Assembly: GCA_013289985.1 (NCBI GenBank)
Contig: JABCYW010000005.1
Span: forward strand, 31,344 to 95,343
DNA from: Betaproteobacteria bacterium
Lineage (GTDB): Bacteria > Pseudomonadota > Gammaproteobacteria > Burkholderiales > Burkholderiaceae_C
DNA length: 64,000 nt
Direction of reading: 5' to 3'
Shown: positions 26,953 through 36,834 of the stretch, piece after piece
Numbering within the stretch: position 1 is the first letter of the stretch
How the letters are laid out: each line of letters opens with the position of its first letter
Notes under the pieces: model-generated
What the model saw: the letters and a program-made list of their open reading frames with translations, nothing else
Told to the model about the DNA's origin: nothing
The model's database searches: none
Made by a program: the position numbers and the translations under genes

Positions 26953-27966
26953 ATGGCCCGCATCGATTTCGCCACCCTCACCCGCACGATCACCGCCGAC
27001 GCCCTGGCGCACCCGACCGACCTCGGCCCGACGCTGGCCAGGCGCCACTCGGTGTCGCGCGGCACCATGACAAAGCAGCTGAAGCGCCTGGTCGACACCG
27101 GCTGGCTGGAGCGCAACGGCCTCACCCGCCCGCACTTCAAGCCCGGCGTGCAGCGCGAGGTCACCACCGAGTACGCCATCGCCGGCCTGGACGAGCACAC
27201 GCCCTGGCTGCGCGACGTGCACCCGGTGCTGCAGCTGAGCCCCGCCGTCGCGCGCATCGCCCAGCACGTGTTCGGCGAACTGCTCAACAACGCGATCGAC
27301 CATGCGCAGGCCGCCCGCGTGACGGTGTCGGTACGCCAGACGCCCACGCACCTGCACATCCTGATCGGCGACGACGGCCTGGGCGTGTTCAACCAGCTCG
27401 CCGCCAAGGCCGCGCTGCCCGACGCCCAGCGCGCCGCCCTCGAGATCTCCAAGGGACGGCTGACGACCCAGCCCGAGTGCCACGGCGGCCGCGGCCTGTT
27501 CTTCGTGGCCCGCATGGTGGACGCAATGAACCTGCAGTCCAGCGGCCAGGTACTGCAGTGGCGCCATCGCGGCGAATCGGTGCAGTTCCGCAGCCATCCG
27601 CTCAAGCGCACGGGCACCACCGTGTTCGTGAGCCTCGCGCTCGACGCCACCACGCGGCCCACCGACACCTACAGCGCCTACGGTTCCGAGGAGTCGCCGC
27701 TGGACTTCAGCCGCACCCAGGTGCCGCTGCGCCTGCTCACCGACAACGGCCTTACGCTCGACTCGCGCGCGCAGGCCCGCTGGGTGGTCTCGCGCCTGGA
27801 GCTGTTCGCCACCGCCGAACTCGACTTCGAGGGCGTCGACGACGTCGGCCCGAGCTTCATCGACGAGGTCTTCCGCGTCTACGCCAAGGCTCATCCGGAA
27901 GTGGCGCTGCAGCCGACCAAGGCCAGCGACCGCGTCGGCAAGCTGCTCAAAGGCGTGGTGCACTGA
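26953..27966 (+). CDS. Winged-helix / GHKL ATPase / DUF4325 (STAS-like) regulatory protein
   Basis: 337 residues in three parts. Residues 1-65: a winged-helix-like DNA-binding domain (LGPTLARRHSVSRGTMTKQLKRLVDTGWLE). Residues about 90-230: a histidine-kinase-type ATPase with N box FGELLNNAIDHA (Glu109, Asn112/113), G1 box GDDGLGVF (139-146) and G2 box HGGRGLFF (177-184). Residues about 255-320: a DUF4325 STAS-like domain (ELDFEGVDDVGPSFIDEVFRVY). There is no HisKA dimerisation helix with a phospho-His, so it is not a classical kinase; an ATP-gated DNA-binding switch is likely (inference). The ATG has GGAG 7 bases upstream. It sits between fba and pyk, genes that usually lie next to each other. 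Confidence 0.85.
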   Translation: MARIDFATLTRTITADALAHPTDLGPTLARRHSVSRGTMTKQLKRLVDTGWLERNGLTRPHFKPGVQREVTTEYAIAGLDEHTPWLRDVHPVLQLSPAVARIAQHVFGELLNNAIDHAQAARVTVSVRQTPTHLHILIGDDGLGVFNQLAAKAALPDAQRAALEISKGRLTTQPECHGGRGLFFVARMVDAMNLQSSGQVLQWRHRGESVQFRSHPLKRTGTTVFVSLALDATTRPTDTYSAYGSEESPLDFSRTQVPLRLLTDNGLTLDSRAQARWVVSRLELFATAELDFEGVDDVGPSFIDEVFRVYAKAHPEVALQPTKASDRVGKLLKGVVH

Positions 27967-27984
27967 GCGTTGCCGGCCACAGGC

Positions 27985-28009
27985 AAAAGGGCCCCGCAGG
28001 GCCCCTTGT
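27985..28009. terminator. Two-way hairpin between the HTH/ATPase gene and pyk
   Basis: AAAAGGGCCCC and GGGCCCCTT around a GCA loop, with one bulged base. The minus strand ends in TTTT after the stem, so it fits best as the pyk terminator. Confidence 0.6.
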
Positions 28010-28024
28010 CATCAGCAGTTCGGC

Positions 28025-29458
28025 TCAGCCGACCCTACAGATCTTGAGCATGTTGGTGCCGCCCGGATAGCCCATCGGCTCGCCGCACGTGATGGCGTAG
28101 GTGTCGCCCGGGCGCAGCACGCCCTGCGCCGTCAGCAGGCGCTCGGCTTCCGCGAGCGCGGAGTCGCGATCGTCGAAGGACCCCATCAACATCGGCGTGA
28201 CGTTGCGGTACAGCGCCATGCGGCGCAGCGAATCGGGCTGCGACGTGAGCGCGAAGATGGGCACCTGCGTGCGCTGGCGGCTGATCCACAGCGCGGTGGA
28301 GCCCGACTCGGTCAGCGCGACGATGGCCTTGCAGCCCAGATGCTGCGCGGTGAACAGCGCGCCGGCCGCGATCGACTGGTCGATGCGGCCGAACTTCTTG
28401 TTCAGGAATCCGGCCTCGATCGGCTGCACTTCCTCGGCGCGCTCGGCCTCCAGCGCGATCGCGGCCATCGTCTCGACGGTCTCGATCGGGTACTTGCCGG
28501 CCGCGGTCTCGGCGCTGAGCATCACGGCGTCGGTGCCGTCCAGCACTGCATTGGCCACGTCGCTCACCTCGGCGCGCGTGGGCACCGGCGCGAGGATCAT
28601 GCTCTCCATCATCTGGGTGGCGGTGATGACGACCTTGTCCATCTCGCGCGCCATGCGGATCATGCGCTTCTGCAGCGCGGGCACCGACGCGTTGCCCACC
28701 TCCACGGCCAGGTCGCCGCGCGCCACCATGATGCCGTCGCTGGCCTTCAGGATGGACTCGAGGTTGGGGATCGCCTCGGTGCGCTCGATCTTGGCGATCA
28801 TCGCCGGCTTGTGGCGGGTCGACTCGCCGGCCACGTTGGCCAGTTGGCGCGCCATCTCCATGTCGGTGGCGTTCTTCGGGAAGCTCACCGCCAGGTAGTC
28901 GCAGCGGAAGCTGGCTGCCGTGCGGATGTCGTCCATGTCCTTGGCGGTGAGCGCCGGCGCGGTGAGGCCGCCGCCCTGCTTGTTGATGCCCTTGTTGTTG
29001 GACAGCTCGCCTTCCACCTTGACGATGGTGTGCACCTTGTCGCCCTTGACCTCCTCGACGGTCAGCACGATCAGGCCGTCGTTGAGCAGCAGGGTGTCGC
29101 CGGGCTTCACGTCGCGCGGCAGCTCCTTGTAGTCGAGGCCCACGCCGCCGATGTCGCCCGGCTCGGTGCGCGAGGCGTCGAGCACGAAGCGCTCGCCCTT
29201 GACCAGCTGCACCTTGCCGTCGACGAACTTGCCGACGCGGATCTTGGGGCCCTGCAGGTCGGCCATCAGCGCGACGGTGCGGCCCACGCGCTCGGCGATC
29301 TCGCGCACGAGCTTCGCGCGGTCGATGTGGTCCTGCGCCTTGCCGTGGCTGAAGTTCAGGCGCACCACGTCGACACCCGCGCGTATCAGCCGCTCGAGCA
29401 CCTCCGGGTCGCTGGTGGCGGGGCCGAGGGTGGCGACGATCTTGGTACCACGGATCAT
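28025..29458 (-). CDS. pyk: Pyruvate kinase
   Basis: 477 residues. It converts PEP and ADP to pyruvate and ATP. Blocks: TKIVATLGPATSDPEVLERLIRAGVDVVRLNFSHG, LMADLQGPKIRVG, MIAKIERTEAIPNLESI, GIMVARGDLAVEVG, ATQMMESMI and SDVANAVLDGTDAVMLSAETAAGKYPIE. The C-terminal effector domain is present. The start is ATG 29458. A CATAAT (plus-strand 29516-29521) is a likely -10 box 58 bases upstream, so pyk may have its own promoter as well as read-through from pgk. Confidence 0.97.
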   Translation of the reverse strand: MIRGTKIVATLGPATSDPEVLERLIRAGVDVVRLNFSHGKAQDHIDRAKLVREIAERVGRTVALMADLQGPKIRVGKFVDGKVQLVKGERFVLDASRTEPGDIGGVGLDYKELPRDVKPGDTLLLNDGLIVLTVEEVKGDKVHTIVKVEGELSNNKGINKQGGGLTAPALTAKDMDDIRTAASFRCDYLAVSFPKNATDMEMARQLANVAGESTRHKPAMIAKIERTEAIPNLESILKASDGIMVARGDLAVEVGNASVPALQKRMIRMAREMDKVVITATQMMESMILAPVPTRAEVSDVANAVLDGTDAVMLSAETAAGKYPIETVETMAAIALEAERAEEVQPIEAGFLNKKFGRIDQSIAAGALFTAQHLGCKAIVALTESGSTALWISRQRTQVPIFALTSQPDSLRRMALYRNVTPMLMGSFDDRDSALAEAERLLTAQGVLRPGDTYAITCGEPMGYPGGTNMLKICRVG

Positions 29459-29515
29459 GACGGGCTGTCTCCTGGGCGCTCGCGCGCCTCTGCAACGAAG
29501 TAACTGGATAACGCG

Positions 29516-29521
29516 ATTATG
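29516..29521 (-). promoter_or_regulatory. Possible -10 box of pyk
   Basis: CATAAT on the minus strand in the 124-base gap between pgk and pyk, 58 bases before the pyk ATG. No clear -35 box. Confidence 0.35.
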
Positions 29522-29582
29522 GGCGCGACCACCCGGTCGAGGTTACATGCGGATTACAGCATCGCCGCGTGACCGCGCGAGG

Positions 29583-30773
29583 TCAAGCGGCACGCTTCTC
29601 GAGGATCTCCAGCGCCGGCAGCTTCTTGCCCTCGAGGATCTCCAGGAACGCGCCGCCGCCGGTGGAGATGTAGCCCACGTCCTTATCGATGCCGTACTTG
29701 GCGATGGCGGCCAGCGTGTCGCCGCCGCCCGCGATGGAGAACGCGGGGCTGGCGGCGATGGCGCGCGCGAGCGTCTCGGTGCCGTGCGAGAACGCGTCGA
29801 ACTCGAACACGCCCACGGGGCCGTTCCAGACGATGGTGCCGGCCGCCTTCAGCTGCCCGGCCAGCGCCGCCGCGGTCTGCGGGCCGATGTCCAGGATCAG
29901 GTCGTCGTCGGCCACGTCGGTGGCGGCCTTGACGGTGGCCTCGGCGTCGGCGGCGAACTTCTTCGCGACGACGACGTCGGTGGGGATGGGCACCGCCGCG
30001 CCGCGCGCCTTCATCGCCTCGATGACCGCCTTCGCGTCGCCCATCAGGTCGGGCTCGGCCAGGCTCTTGCCGATCTTCAGGCCGGCCGCCAGCATGAAGG
30101 TGTTGGCGATGCCGCCGCCCACGATCAGGCCGTCGACCTTGGCCGACAGCGCCTGCAGGATGGTCAGCTTGGTGCTCACCTTGCTGCCGGCCACGATGGC
30201 CACCAGCGGGCGCTTCGGCGCGGCGAGCGCCTGCGTGATCGCGTCGATCTCGGCGGCCAGCAGGGGGCCGGCGCTGGCCACGGGCGCGTACTCGGCGATG
30301 CCGTAGGTGGTGCCTTCGGCGCGGTGCGCGGTGCCGAACGCGTCGTTGACGTAGATGTCGCACAGCGCGGCCATCTTCCTCGCGAGCTCGGGGCTGTTCT
30401 TCTTCTCGCCCTTGTTGACGCGGCAGTTCTCCAGCAGCACCACCTGGCCCGGCTTCACGTCGACGCCGTCGACCCAGTCGGCCACCAGCGGCACGTCGCG
30501 GCCCAGCAGCTCGGACAGGCGCTTCGCGACCGGCGCGAGCGAATCCGCGGGCTTGAACTCGCCTTCCGTGGGACGGCCCAGGTGGCTCGTGACCATCACG
30601 GCCGCGCCCGCGTCCAGCGCCAGGCGGATGCACGGCACCGAGGCGCGGATGCGGGTGTCCTCGGTGATGTTGCCGGCGTCGTCCTGCGGCACGTTCAGGT
30701 CGGCGCGGATGAACACGCGCTTGCCGGCGGCTTGGCCCGAGGCGGCGAGGTCGGAGAAACGGATCACTTTCAT
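29583..30773 (-). CDS. pgk: Phosphoglycerate kinase
   Basis: 396 residues. It moves phosphate between 1,3-bisphosphoglycerate and ADP. Blocks: [67 protein letters not shown] and [17 protein letters not shown], with the C-terminal [22 protein letters not shown]. The ATG at 30773 matches the family start (MKVIRFSDL). It lies 37 bases after azlD on the same strand. Confidence 0.97.
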   Translation of the reverse strand: MKVIRFSDLAASGQAAGKRVFIRADLNVPQDDAGNITEDTRIRASVPCIRLALDAGAAVMVTSHLGRPTEGEFKPADSLAPVAKRLSELLGRDVPLVADWVDGVDVKPGQVVLLENCRVNKGEKKNSPELARKMAALCDIYVNDAFGTAHRAEGTTYGIAEYAPVASAGPLLAAEIDAITQALAAPKRPLVAIVAGSKVSTKLTILQALSAKVDGLIVGGGIANTFMLAAGLKIGKSLAEPDLMGDAKAVIEAMKARGAAVPIPTDVVVAKKFAADAEATVKAATDVADDDLILDIGPQTAAALAGQLKAAGTIVWNGPVGVFEFDAFSHGTETLARAIAASPAFSIAGGGDTLAAIAKYGIDKDVGYISTGGGAFLEILEGKKLPALEILEKRAA

Positions 30774-30810
30774 GGCATTCACGCAGTCTGATGGAGGAAG
30801 GATTGAAGGC

Positions 30811-31143
30811 TTACCAGCCCAGGCCGAGTCGCAGCGCCAGCAGCACCACCGACCCCGCGAGTATCGTCGCGAGCAGGTTGCGCGTGGTGGCGAACACGAG
30901 GACGCCCATGGCCGTGGCGTAGATGCGGGCATCCTTCCAGGTGGCGATGAGGTGGTCGTCGGTCATCGCGATCTCGGGAAGCAGCACGGCCACCAGCGCG
31001 GCCAGCGGCGCGTAGCGCAAGGCCTCGCGCAGCCACGCGGGGATGGGCACCTCGCGCTCGGGAATCACGAAGAAGGCGCGCGTGACGACCGTGATCACCG
31101 TCAGCCCGGCGATGGCCAGCAGGATCTGCCAGGCGGGCATCAT
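30811..31143 (-). CDS. azlD: AzlD family branched-chain amino acid exporter, small subunit
   Basis: 110 residues, four predicted membrane helices. AzlD proteins pair with AzlC to export branched-chain amino acids (as BrnE with BrnF). Typical patterns are the N-terminal [14 protein letters not shown] and the basic [21 protein letters not shown]. Two ATGs stand side by side; the first (31143) overlaps the azlC stop (ATGA). Confidence 0.88.
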   Translation of the reverse strand: MMPAWQILLAIAGLTVITVVTRAFFVIPEREVPIPAWLREALRYAPLAALVAVLLPEIAMTDDHLIATWKDARIYATAMGVLVFATTRNLLATILAGSVVLLALRLGLGW

Positions 31144-31877
31144 GCGTCGCTCCCCGCGGCAGGCCGGGCGGCGGCGGTCTGCGAGAAATGGTCGACGATC
31201 ACGCCCACCGCGACGGCCGCGGCGATGGCCACCACGATGTTCAGGTGGAACGGCAGCGCGAAGGCAGCGAACGCCGCGGCGGCGGCCACGAGCGCGGCGA
31301 TCCAGGTGCCGCGGTCGATCAGCAGCGTGCCGGTGAGGCCCAGCAGCGCCAGCGAGCCCGCGAAGCCCAGGCCCCATTGCGTGGGGATGACGTCGGCCAG
31401 CGCGATGCCCAGCAGCGACATCGCCTGCCAGGCCGTCCAGTTCACCGCCACGCCGCCCCACAGGAAGGGCAACTGGTCGGACATGGCGCCCGGCGTGGGG
31501 AAGCGCTTCATGAACGCGACGTAGTTCAGGTCGGCCATGAAGTAGGTGACCCACAGCCGGTGGCGCAGCGACAGCGGCGCGAAGTAGGGCCGCCAGCCGG
31601 CCGAGAAGATGATGAAGCGCAGGTTCACGCACAGCGCGGTGGCCCAGATCACCCACAGCGGCGCGCCCTGCGTGATCAGCGGCAGCGAGGCCAGTTGCGC
31701 GCTGCCGGCGAACACCAGCAGCGACATCGCGACGCACAGCGGCACGCCCATGCCGGCCTTGACCATGGCGATGCCCGTGACCAGGCCCCACGCGCCGATG
31801 CCCAGCGAGATGCCGGTCATGTCGCGCGCGCCGCGGGCGAATTCAGGATGGCGCCAAAGGGGCTGCGATGCGGTCAT
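31140..31877 (-). CDS. azlC: AzlC family branched-chain amino acid exporter, large subunit
   Basis: 245 residues, six to seven membrane helices. Family blocks: GISLGIGAWGLVTGIAMVKAG, SLLVFAGSAQLASLPLI and CVNLRFIIFSAGWRPYF. It forms an exporter with AzlD, encoded in the 4-base-overlapping next gene. An azlC-azlD-pgk-pyk transcript is possible from spacing. Confidence 0.9.
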   Translation of the reverse strand: MTASQPLWRHPEFARGARDMTGISLGIGAWGLVTGIAMVKAGMGVPLCVAMSLLVFAGSAQLASLPLITQGAPLWVIWATALCVNLRFIIFSAGWRPYFAPLSLRHRLWVTYFMADLNYVAFMKRFPTPGAMSDQLPFLWGGVAVNWTAWQAMSLLGIALADVIPTQWGLGFAGSLALLGLTGTLLIDRGTWIAALVAAAAAFAAFALPFHLNIVVAIAAAVAVGVIVDHFSQTAAARPAAGSDA

Positions 31878-31966
31878 CGCGCCATTGTCTTATGGCGGCG
31901 GAAGCCCGCGGGTTACGTCGGAGGAACAGGATCGCGGCGCGGCTTCGCAAGGAGCGAAGCGGTGCT

Positions 31967-32413
31967 TCAATGCTCGACCGGCTTTTCCGCGGCCGACTTG
32001 TCGATCCGGGCGACCTTCTCGGGCTTGGCCGGCGCGGCCCTGGCGGCCTTTTCCGGAGCCGGCTTGTCGGCCGGCTTGTCGGCGGCGGCCGCGGCGTCGG
32101 GCTTGGCGTCGTCGCCGGCGTCGGCCGTCTTCTTCGCGCCCGGGCCCAGCGTCGGCTCCACGGCCTCCAGCTTGTTCTCGCGCATGTAGTCGTCCATCTC
32201 GCGCCAGCCGGCGTAGATGGCGGCCTTGTCCACGCGCTTGTTGAGCGTGAAGCAGTCCTCGATGGCGCGCCCGCCGTGGCGGCAGGCGGCGCCCACGGCC
32301 CTGCCGTCGGCCTCCAGGCGCGCGGCGGTCACCGACGCGGCCTCCAGCCCGAGCTGGTCGCAAGCGGCGAGCGGGCACAGGACGGCGAGGGTGAGGAGGA
32401 GTCGGCGCAACAT
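31967..32413 (-). CDS. Small lipoprotein with Lys/Ala/Pro-rich tail
   Basis: 148 residues. Signal peptide with lipobox (LCPLAAC). A short globular part (about 20-95) contains two further Cys (AACRHGG and IEDCFTLNK), perhaps a disulfide, and the motif IYAGWREMDDYMRENKLEAV. Residues about 100-148 are low-complexity Lys/Ala/Pro/Asp, likely disordered in the periplasm. I do not recognise a defined family function. It lies 97 bases after fmt on the same strand. Confidence 0.75.
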   Translation of the reverse strand: MLRRLLLTLAVLCPLAACDQLGLEAASVTAARLEADGRAVGAACRHGGRAIEDCFTLNKRVDKAAIYAGWREMDDYMRENKLEAVEPTLGPGAKKTADAGDDAKPDAAAAADKPADKPAPEKAARAAPAKPEKVARIDKSAAEKPVEH

Positions 32414-32510
32414 GGCAAGGACGGGTTGATGCGTCGTTATCGGCCGCTGCGCGCCGGGCTTGAGGCCGGCAGCCGGAAAACCGGGCGCGGCCTCGCGCCC
32501 GCTGCGTCGG

Positions 32511-33473
32511 CTACCCGAGCACGGCACCCGGCTGGAGCGGCTGCGCCTGCAGCCACTGCGCGACCGGGCCGCGCTTGCCGCCCGAGCGCTGCACGTCGAG
32601 CAGCGCCAGCGCGCCGTCGCCGCAGGCCACCACCAGTTGCTGGCCGTCCACGGCGATCACGGTGCCCGGCGCGCCGGTCACGTCCAGGCGCTCCACCTGG
32701 GCGCGCCACAGCTTCATCGTCTCGCCGGCCGCCTGGAAGGTGGCGCCGGGGAACGGGTCGAACGCGCGGACGCGGCGCTCGATCACGTCGGCCGGCAGCG
32801 TCCACGCGATGGCGGCCTCGGACTTGGCGATCTTGTGGGCGTAGGTGACGCCCTCCTCGGGCTGCTTCACCGGCCGCAGCGCGCCGGCGCCGGCGTCGGC
32901 CAGCGCGCGGACGATCATCCGCGCGCCGAGCGCCGCCAGGCGGTCGTGCAGCAGGCCCGTGGTGTCGTCGAAGGCGATGGCCTCGCGTTCGGCCAGCAGC
33001 ATGTCGCCGGTGTCCAGGCCCGCGTCCATCTGCATGATGGTGATGCCCGTCACGGCATCGCCGGCCTCGATCGCGCGATGGATGGGCGCGGCGCCGCGCC
33101 AGCGCGGCAGCAGCGAGCCGTGGATGTTCAGGCAGCCCACGCGCGGCAGGTCCAGCACCCACTGGGGCAGGATCAGGCCGTAGGCGGCAACCACCAGCAC
33201 GTCCGGGCGCGCGCCGTCCAGCGCGGCGCGGCCGGCCTCGGCTTCCTCGGGGAACTTGCCGTCCAGGCGCAGGCTGCGCGGCTGCGCCACCGGCACGCCC
33301 AGCTCCAGCGCGAGCTGCTTGACCGGCGACGGGCTGAGCTTCATGCCGCGCCCGGCCGGGCGGTCGGGCTGGGTCAGCACCAGCGGCACCGCGTGGCCGG
33401 CGGCGTGGATCGCCTTCAGCGCGACGGCCGCGAACTCCGGCGTCCCGGCAAATGCAACGCGCAGCGCGGACAT
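32511..33473 (-). CDS. fmt: Methionyl-tRNA formyltransferase
   Basis: 320 residues. It formylates initiator Met-tRNA with 10-formyl-THF. Blocks: [15 protein letters not shown] at the N-terminus, [22 protein letters not shown], the catalytic [33 protein letters not shown] and [10 protein letters not shown] in the C-terminal domain. It overlaps def by one base (TGATG); formylation and deformylation genes are coupled. Confidence 0.97.
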   Translation of the reverse strand: MSALRVAFAGTPEFAAVALKAIHAAGHAVPLVLTQPDRPAGRGMKLSPSPVKQLALELGVPVAQPRSLRLDGKFPEEAEAGRAALDGARPDVLVVAAYGLILPQWVLDLPRVGCLNIHGSLLPRWRGAAPIHRAIEAGDAVTGITIMQMDAGLDTGDMLLAEREAIAFDDTTGLLHDRLAALGARMIVRALADAGAGALRPVKQPEEGVTYAHKIAKSEAAIAWTLPADVIERRVRAFDPFPGATFQAAGETMKLWRAQVERLDVTGAPGTVIAVDGQQLVVACGDGALALLDVQRSGGKRGPVAQWLQAQPLQPGAVLG

Positions 33474-33994
33474 CAGCGCTTGCGCACCGGCTGCTCGTCG
33501 CGCGTCTTCTTGAGCATCTTGGTCTTGATGCGGTCGCGCTTGAGCGGGCTCAGGTAGTCGACGAAGACCTTGCCCATCAGGTGATCCATCTCGTGCTGCA
33601 CGCACACGGCGGTCAGGCCCTCGGCGTCGAACTCGTAGGGCTGGCCATCGCGGCCGAGCGCGCGCACGCGCACGCGGGCATGGCGCTCCACCTTCTCGTA
33701 GATCTGCGGCACCGACAGGCAGCCTTCCTCGCCGAGGATCCAGTCGTCGGATCCGGTGACGAGTTCCGGGTTGATCAGCACACGCGGCTGGTCGTGCGTC
33801 TCGGAGGTGTCCATCACGATGAGGCGGATGTGGTGGTCGACCTGCGTGGCCGCCAGGCCGACGCCGTCGGCCGCGTACATCAGCGCGATCATGTCGTCGG
33901 CGAGCGCGCGGATCTCGTCCGTGACCTCGGCCACCGGCTTGGCGACGGTGTACAGGCGTGGATCGGGGTAACGAAGAATCTGGAGTTGGGACAT
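33473..33994 (-). CDS. def: Peptide deformylase
   Basis: 173 residues. It removes the formyl group from new proteins. Metal-site motifs: GVGLAATQ (44-51), EGCLSVP with Cys92, and HEMDHL with His134, catalytic Glu135 and His138. The ATG at 33994 gives the normal start [11 protein letters not shown]. It is the first gene of def-fmt, divergent from the LysM gene. Confidence 0.97.
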   Translation of the reverse strand: MSQLQILRYPDPRLYTVAKPVAEVTDEIRALADDMIALMYAADGVGLAATQVDHHIRLIVMDTSETHDQPRVLINPELVTGSDDWILGEEGCLSVPQIYEKVERHARVRVRALGRDGQPYEFDAEGLTAVCVQHEMDHLMGKVFVDYLSPLKRDRIKTKMLKKTRDEQPVRKR

Positions 33995-34189
33995 GGAAAG
34001 ACAGTTCCTGGAAATCTGCCACGAAAATCGCCGGTAATGCCGCGGGCGCCCTTGCAATGGCGGTGCAGAATGTGTCTGCTCCGCGACGGCCGGGCTCAGG
34101 GTGAATGCCTATCTCAGCCGTAACCGAGTGTCGGATTCATTGCGACATGAGGGGTTTGCGGGCAGAATCTGCGGCAAATTTGGTAGTTT

Positions 34190-34212
34190 TACACTGGCTG
34201 GATACTCCAGCC
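34190..34212 (+). promoter_or_regulatory. Possible promoter and inverted repeat before the LysM gene
   Basis: TACACT (34190-34195) looks like a -10 box in an AT-richer stretch. It is followed at once by a perfect 7-bp inverted repeat, GGCTGGA-TAC-TCCAGCC (34196-34212), either an operator or an RNA hairpin at the 5-prime end. The transcript would have a leader of about 90 bases. Confidence 0.4.
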
Positions 34213-34293
34213 GATTCGGAATTGTCGCAGCCCGCGCGGATTCCGTCTCACTTGCGTCCCAATTGCCTTCGACGGCCCGGGAGTTTTCTGGAC

Positions 34294-35472
34294 ATGACCT
34301 TTCGATTCCGACGTTCCGCCCTCGCGCAGCCCGCTGCAGCCCTGAACTGCGCCGCGCTCGCGCTGGCCGTGCTGTCCGCCGCACCGTCCGTGACGCAAGC
34401 GTTCCCCATCACGCCCGCGGAGCGCAGCACCGCGCAACAGGTCGCCAGCAAGGGCGTGCCGCTGTCCGAGCTCGCCGAAAACGCACCCGACACCTATACC
34501 GTCAAGCGTGGCGATACGCTTTGGCACATTTCCGGCATGTTCCTCAAAAGCCCGTGGCGCTGGCCCGAGCTGTGGGGAATGAATCTCGAACAGATTCACA
34601 ACCCGCACCTGATCTATCCGGGCCAGTTGCTGGTGCTCGAGAAAATCGACGGCATGGCCCGTTTGAAACTCGGTAGCACCGTCGGCGGCGTCGGCGACAC
34701 GATCAAATTGTCGCCGTCGATTCGCAGCGAATCGTCCGAAACCGCGGCCATCGGCGCGATCCCGATGAATCTGATCGCGCCGTTCCTCACCGACGCGATG
34801 ATCTTCGACGCCAACCAGTTGGCCACCGCGCCGCGCATCGTGGCCGCGCAGGAAGGCCACCTGATGATGGGCAGAGGCAACCTGGCCTACGTCAGCGGGA
34901 ACCTCGGCAACACGCGCAACTGGCAGATCTTCCGCGAGCCCAAGGCGCTGGTCGATCCCGACACCAAGGAAGTGCTGGGCTACGAGGCCCGCTATGTCGG
35001 CTCGGCCGAGCGCAAGCAGGACGGCGAGGCCCGCCCCGGCGCGGAGACGGGCGGCCTGAGCGTGCCATCCACGTTCAGCATCACCAGCAACAAGGAAGAT
35101 GCCGCCGTCGGCGACCGCCTGGCCCCGGCCACGGTGCGCGACTTCGCACCCTTCGTCCCGCACCCGCCCGCCAACCCGCTCAACGGCAAGGTGGTCTCGC
35201 TGTACGGCGACGCCCTGTCGGCCGGCCAGAACCAGATCGTGTCCCTCAATCGCGGCGCGCGCGACGGCCTGGAGCGCGGCACCGTGCTGGCGCTGTGGCA
35301 CGAAGGCGCGATCACGCACGACAAGTCGGTCAATCATGGCGGGCTGATCAAGCTGCCGGACGAGCGCATCGGCATCGTGTTCGTGTTCCGCGTGTTCGAC
35401 CGCATGGCCTACGGCCTGGTGCTCGACACCACCGAGCCGACGCTGCCGGGCGATCGCGTCACCCAGCCCTGA
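34294..35472 (+). CDS. Secreted LysM peptidoglycan-binding protein
   Basis: 392 residues. Signal peptide 1 to about 36 (ending SVTQAF). One LysM domain at about residues 65-118 (YTVKRGDTLWHISGMFLKSPWRWPELWGMN...NPHLIYPGQLLVL) should bind peptidoglycan. The rest (about 130-390) is a conserved region of unknown fold found in betaproteobacterial proteins beside dprA. The gene order def-fmt / lysM-dprA-smg is widespread in Burkholderiales. A role in envelope upkeep is inferred only from the LysM domain. Confidence 0.88.
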   Translation: MTFRFRRSALAQPAAALNCAALALAVLSAAPSVTQAFPITPAERSTAQQVASKGVPLSELAENAPDTYTVKRGDTLWHISGMFLKSPWRWPELWGMNLEQIHNPHLIYPGQLLVLEKIDGMARLKLGSTVGGVGDTIKLSPSIRSESSETAAIGAIPMNLIAPFLTDAMIFDANQLATAPRIVAAQEGHLMMGRGNLAYVSGNLGNTRNWQIFREPKALVDPDTKEVLGYEARYVGSAERKQDGEARPGAETGGLSVPSTFSITSNKEDAAVGDRLAPATVRDFAPFVPHPPANPLNGKVVSLYGDALSAGQNQIVSLNRGARDGLERGTVLALWHEGAITHDKSVNHGGLIKLPDERIGIVFVFRVFDRMAYGLVLDTTEPTLPGDRVTQP

Positions 35473-35548
35473 GTCGCCGCCGCCCAGCGCTCGGCCGGCT
35501 TCCCGGACGCCCCTCGTCGCCACCTGACACTGCCCGCCCGGTGCGTCC

Positions 35549-36691
35549 ATGGGGTCCCGCGACGAACTCGCCGGCTGGCTGAGGCTGGCCACCGCGCCCG
35601 GCATCGGCCGGGCCAGCGCTCGACGCCTGCTGGCCGCTCTCGGTTCACCCGAGCGCGTGCTGGGTGCCGATGACGACACCCTGCTCACGCTGGTCGAGCA
35701 CGACGTCGTCCGGGCCCTGAAGCACCGCGACGCCCGTGACGACGCGCAGGTCGACGCCACGGAACGCTGGCTCGCCGGCGCCGACACCGCGGTGCCGCGC
35801 GGCCTGGTCGTGCTTGGCGACGCGCGCTACCCCGAGCTGCTGCTGCGCAGCGCCGACCCGCCGCTGATGCTGTTCACGCTGGGTCGAGCCGAGCTGCTGT
35901 CCGCGCCGGGCGTCGCCATCGTCGGCAGCCGCAGCGCCACGCCCCAAGGCATGGACAACGCACGCGCGTTCGGCCGTTTCCTGAGTGGGCGCGGACTCAC
36001 GATCGTGTCGGGCCTGGCCATGGGCATCGACGGCGCGGCGCACGAGGGCGGGCTGGCGGGCCCGGGCAGCACGATCGCCTTCGTCGGCACCGGCCTGGAT
36101 CGCGTCTATCCGGCTCGCCACGCCGCCCTGGCGCGCCGCATCGCCGAGCAGGGCCTGGTCTGCAGCGAGTACCCGCTGGGCGCCGAGGCGCAAAGCCACC
36201 ACTTCCCGCAGCGCAACCGGCTGATCGCCGGCGTCACGCTGGGCACGCTCGTGGTGGAGGCGGCGGTCGAATCGGGGTCGCTCATCACCGCCCGCATGGC
36301 GTTGGAGTGCGGACGCGAGGTGTTCGCCATTCCCGGCTCCATCCACTCGCCGCAGGCGCGCGGCTGCCACCGGCTGATCCAGGAGGGCGCGAAGCTGGTG
36401 GAGACCGGCGACGACATCCTGCGCGAGCTGCGCCTGGAACCGGACGGCGCGGCGGCCACGGCCCGGCTGTCGGCCCCCTCGCCGTTCGCCACGGCGGGTG
36501 ACGCCGAGGCGCCCCGGCCGGATGCCGCGCTCATCGAAGCGCTGGGCCACGATCCGGTGACCTTCGACGTGCTGGCGGCCCGCACCGGGCTGCCGCCGGA
36601 GCGGCTCTCGGCGCGGTTGCTGGAACTGGAGCTCTCGGGGCAGGTGCAACGCCTTCCCGGCGGCCTGCTGCAGCGTCGCATGGCGACCTGA
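35549..36691 (+). CDS. dprA: DNA processing protein DprA (Smf)
   Basis: 380 residues. DprA binds incoming single-stranded DNA and loads RecA in natural transformation. Rossmann-fold core motifs: VAIVGSRSATPQG, GLAMGIDGAAHEGGL, VGTGLDRVYPARH, FPQRNRLIAG and EAAVESGSLITARMALECGREVFAIPGSIHSPQARGCH. The N-terminal helix-hairpin-helix-like part and the C-terminal winged helix (about 320-375) are both present. The gene looks intact; whether this strain is competent cannot be told here. Confidence 0.95.
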   Translation: MGSRDELAGWLRLATAPGIGRASARRLLAALGSPERVLGADDDTLLTLVEHDVVRALKHRDARDDAQVDATERWLAGADTAVPRGLVVLGDARYPELLLRSADPPLMLFTLGRAELLSAPGVAIVGSRSATPQGMDNARAFGRFLSGRGLTIVSGLAMGIDGAAHEGGLAGPGSTIAFVGTGLDRVYPARHAALARRIAEQGLVCSEYPLGAEAQSHHFPQRNRLIAGVTLGTLVVEAAVESGSLITARMALECGREVFAIPGSIHSPQARGCHRLIQEGAKLVETGDDILRELRLEPDGAAATARLSAPSPFATAGDAEAPRPDAALIEALGHDPVTFDVLAARTGLPPERLSARLLELELSGQVQRLPGGLLQRRMAT

Positions 36692-36834
36692 AATCGGTCG
36701 CCGTCGCGTTCAACCGAGCCTGTGATCGTCGCACGCATTCGGGCCTGGATGCGCATGCGGCGATGTAAATCCGGCCCCTGAAAGCACGATTTCACAAAGG
36801 TCCAACAGCACCCTGGCGACCGGCCAGATCGCGC

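Noticed and set aside
34294..35472. LysM protein as part of the competence system because it is next to dprA
   Set aside because: The neighbourhood is conserved, but the protein has only a LysM domain and no competence motif; no link can be shown from sequence.
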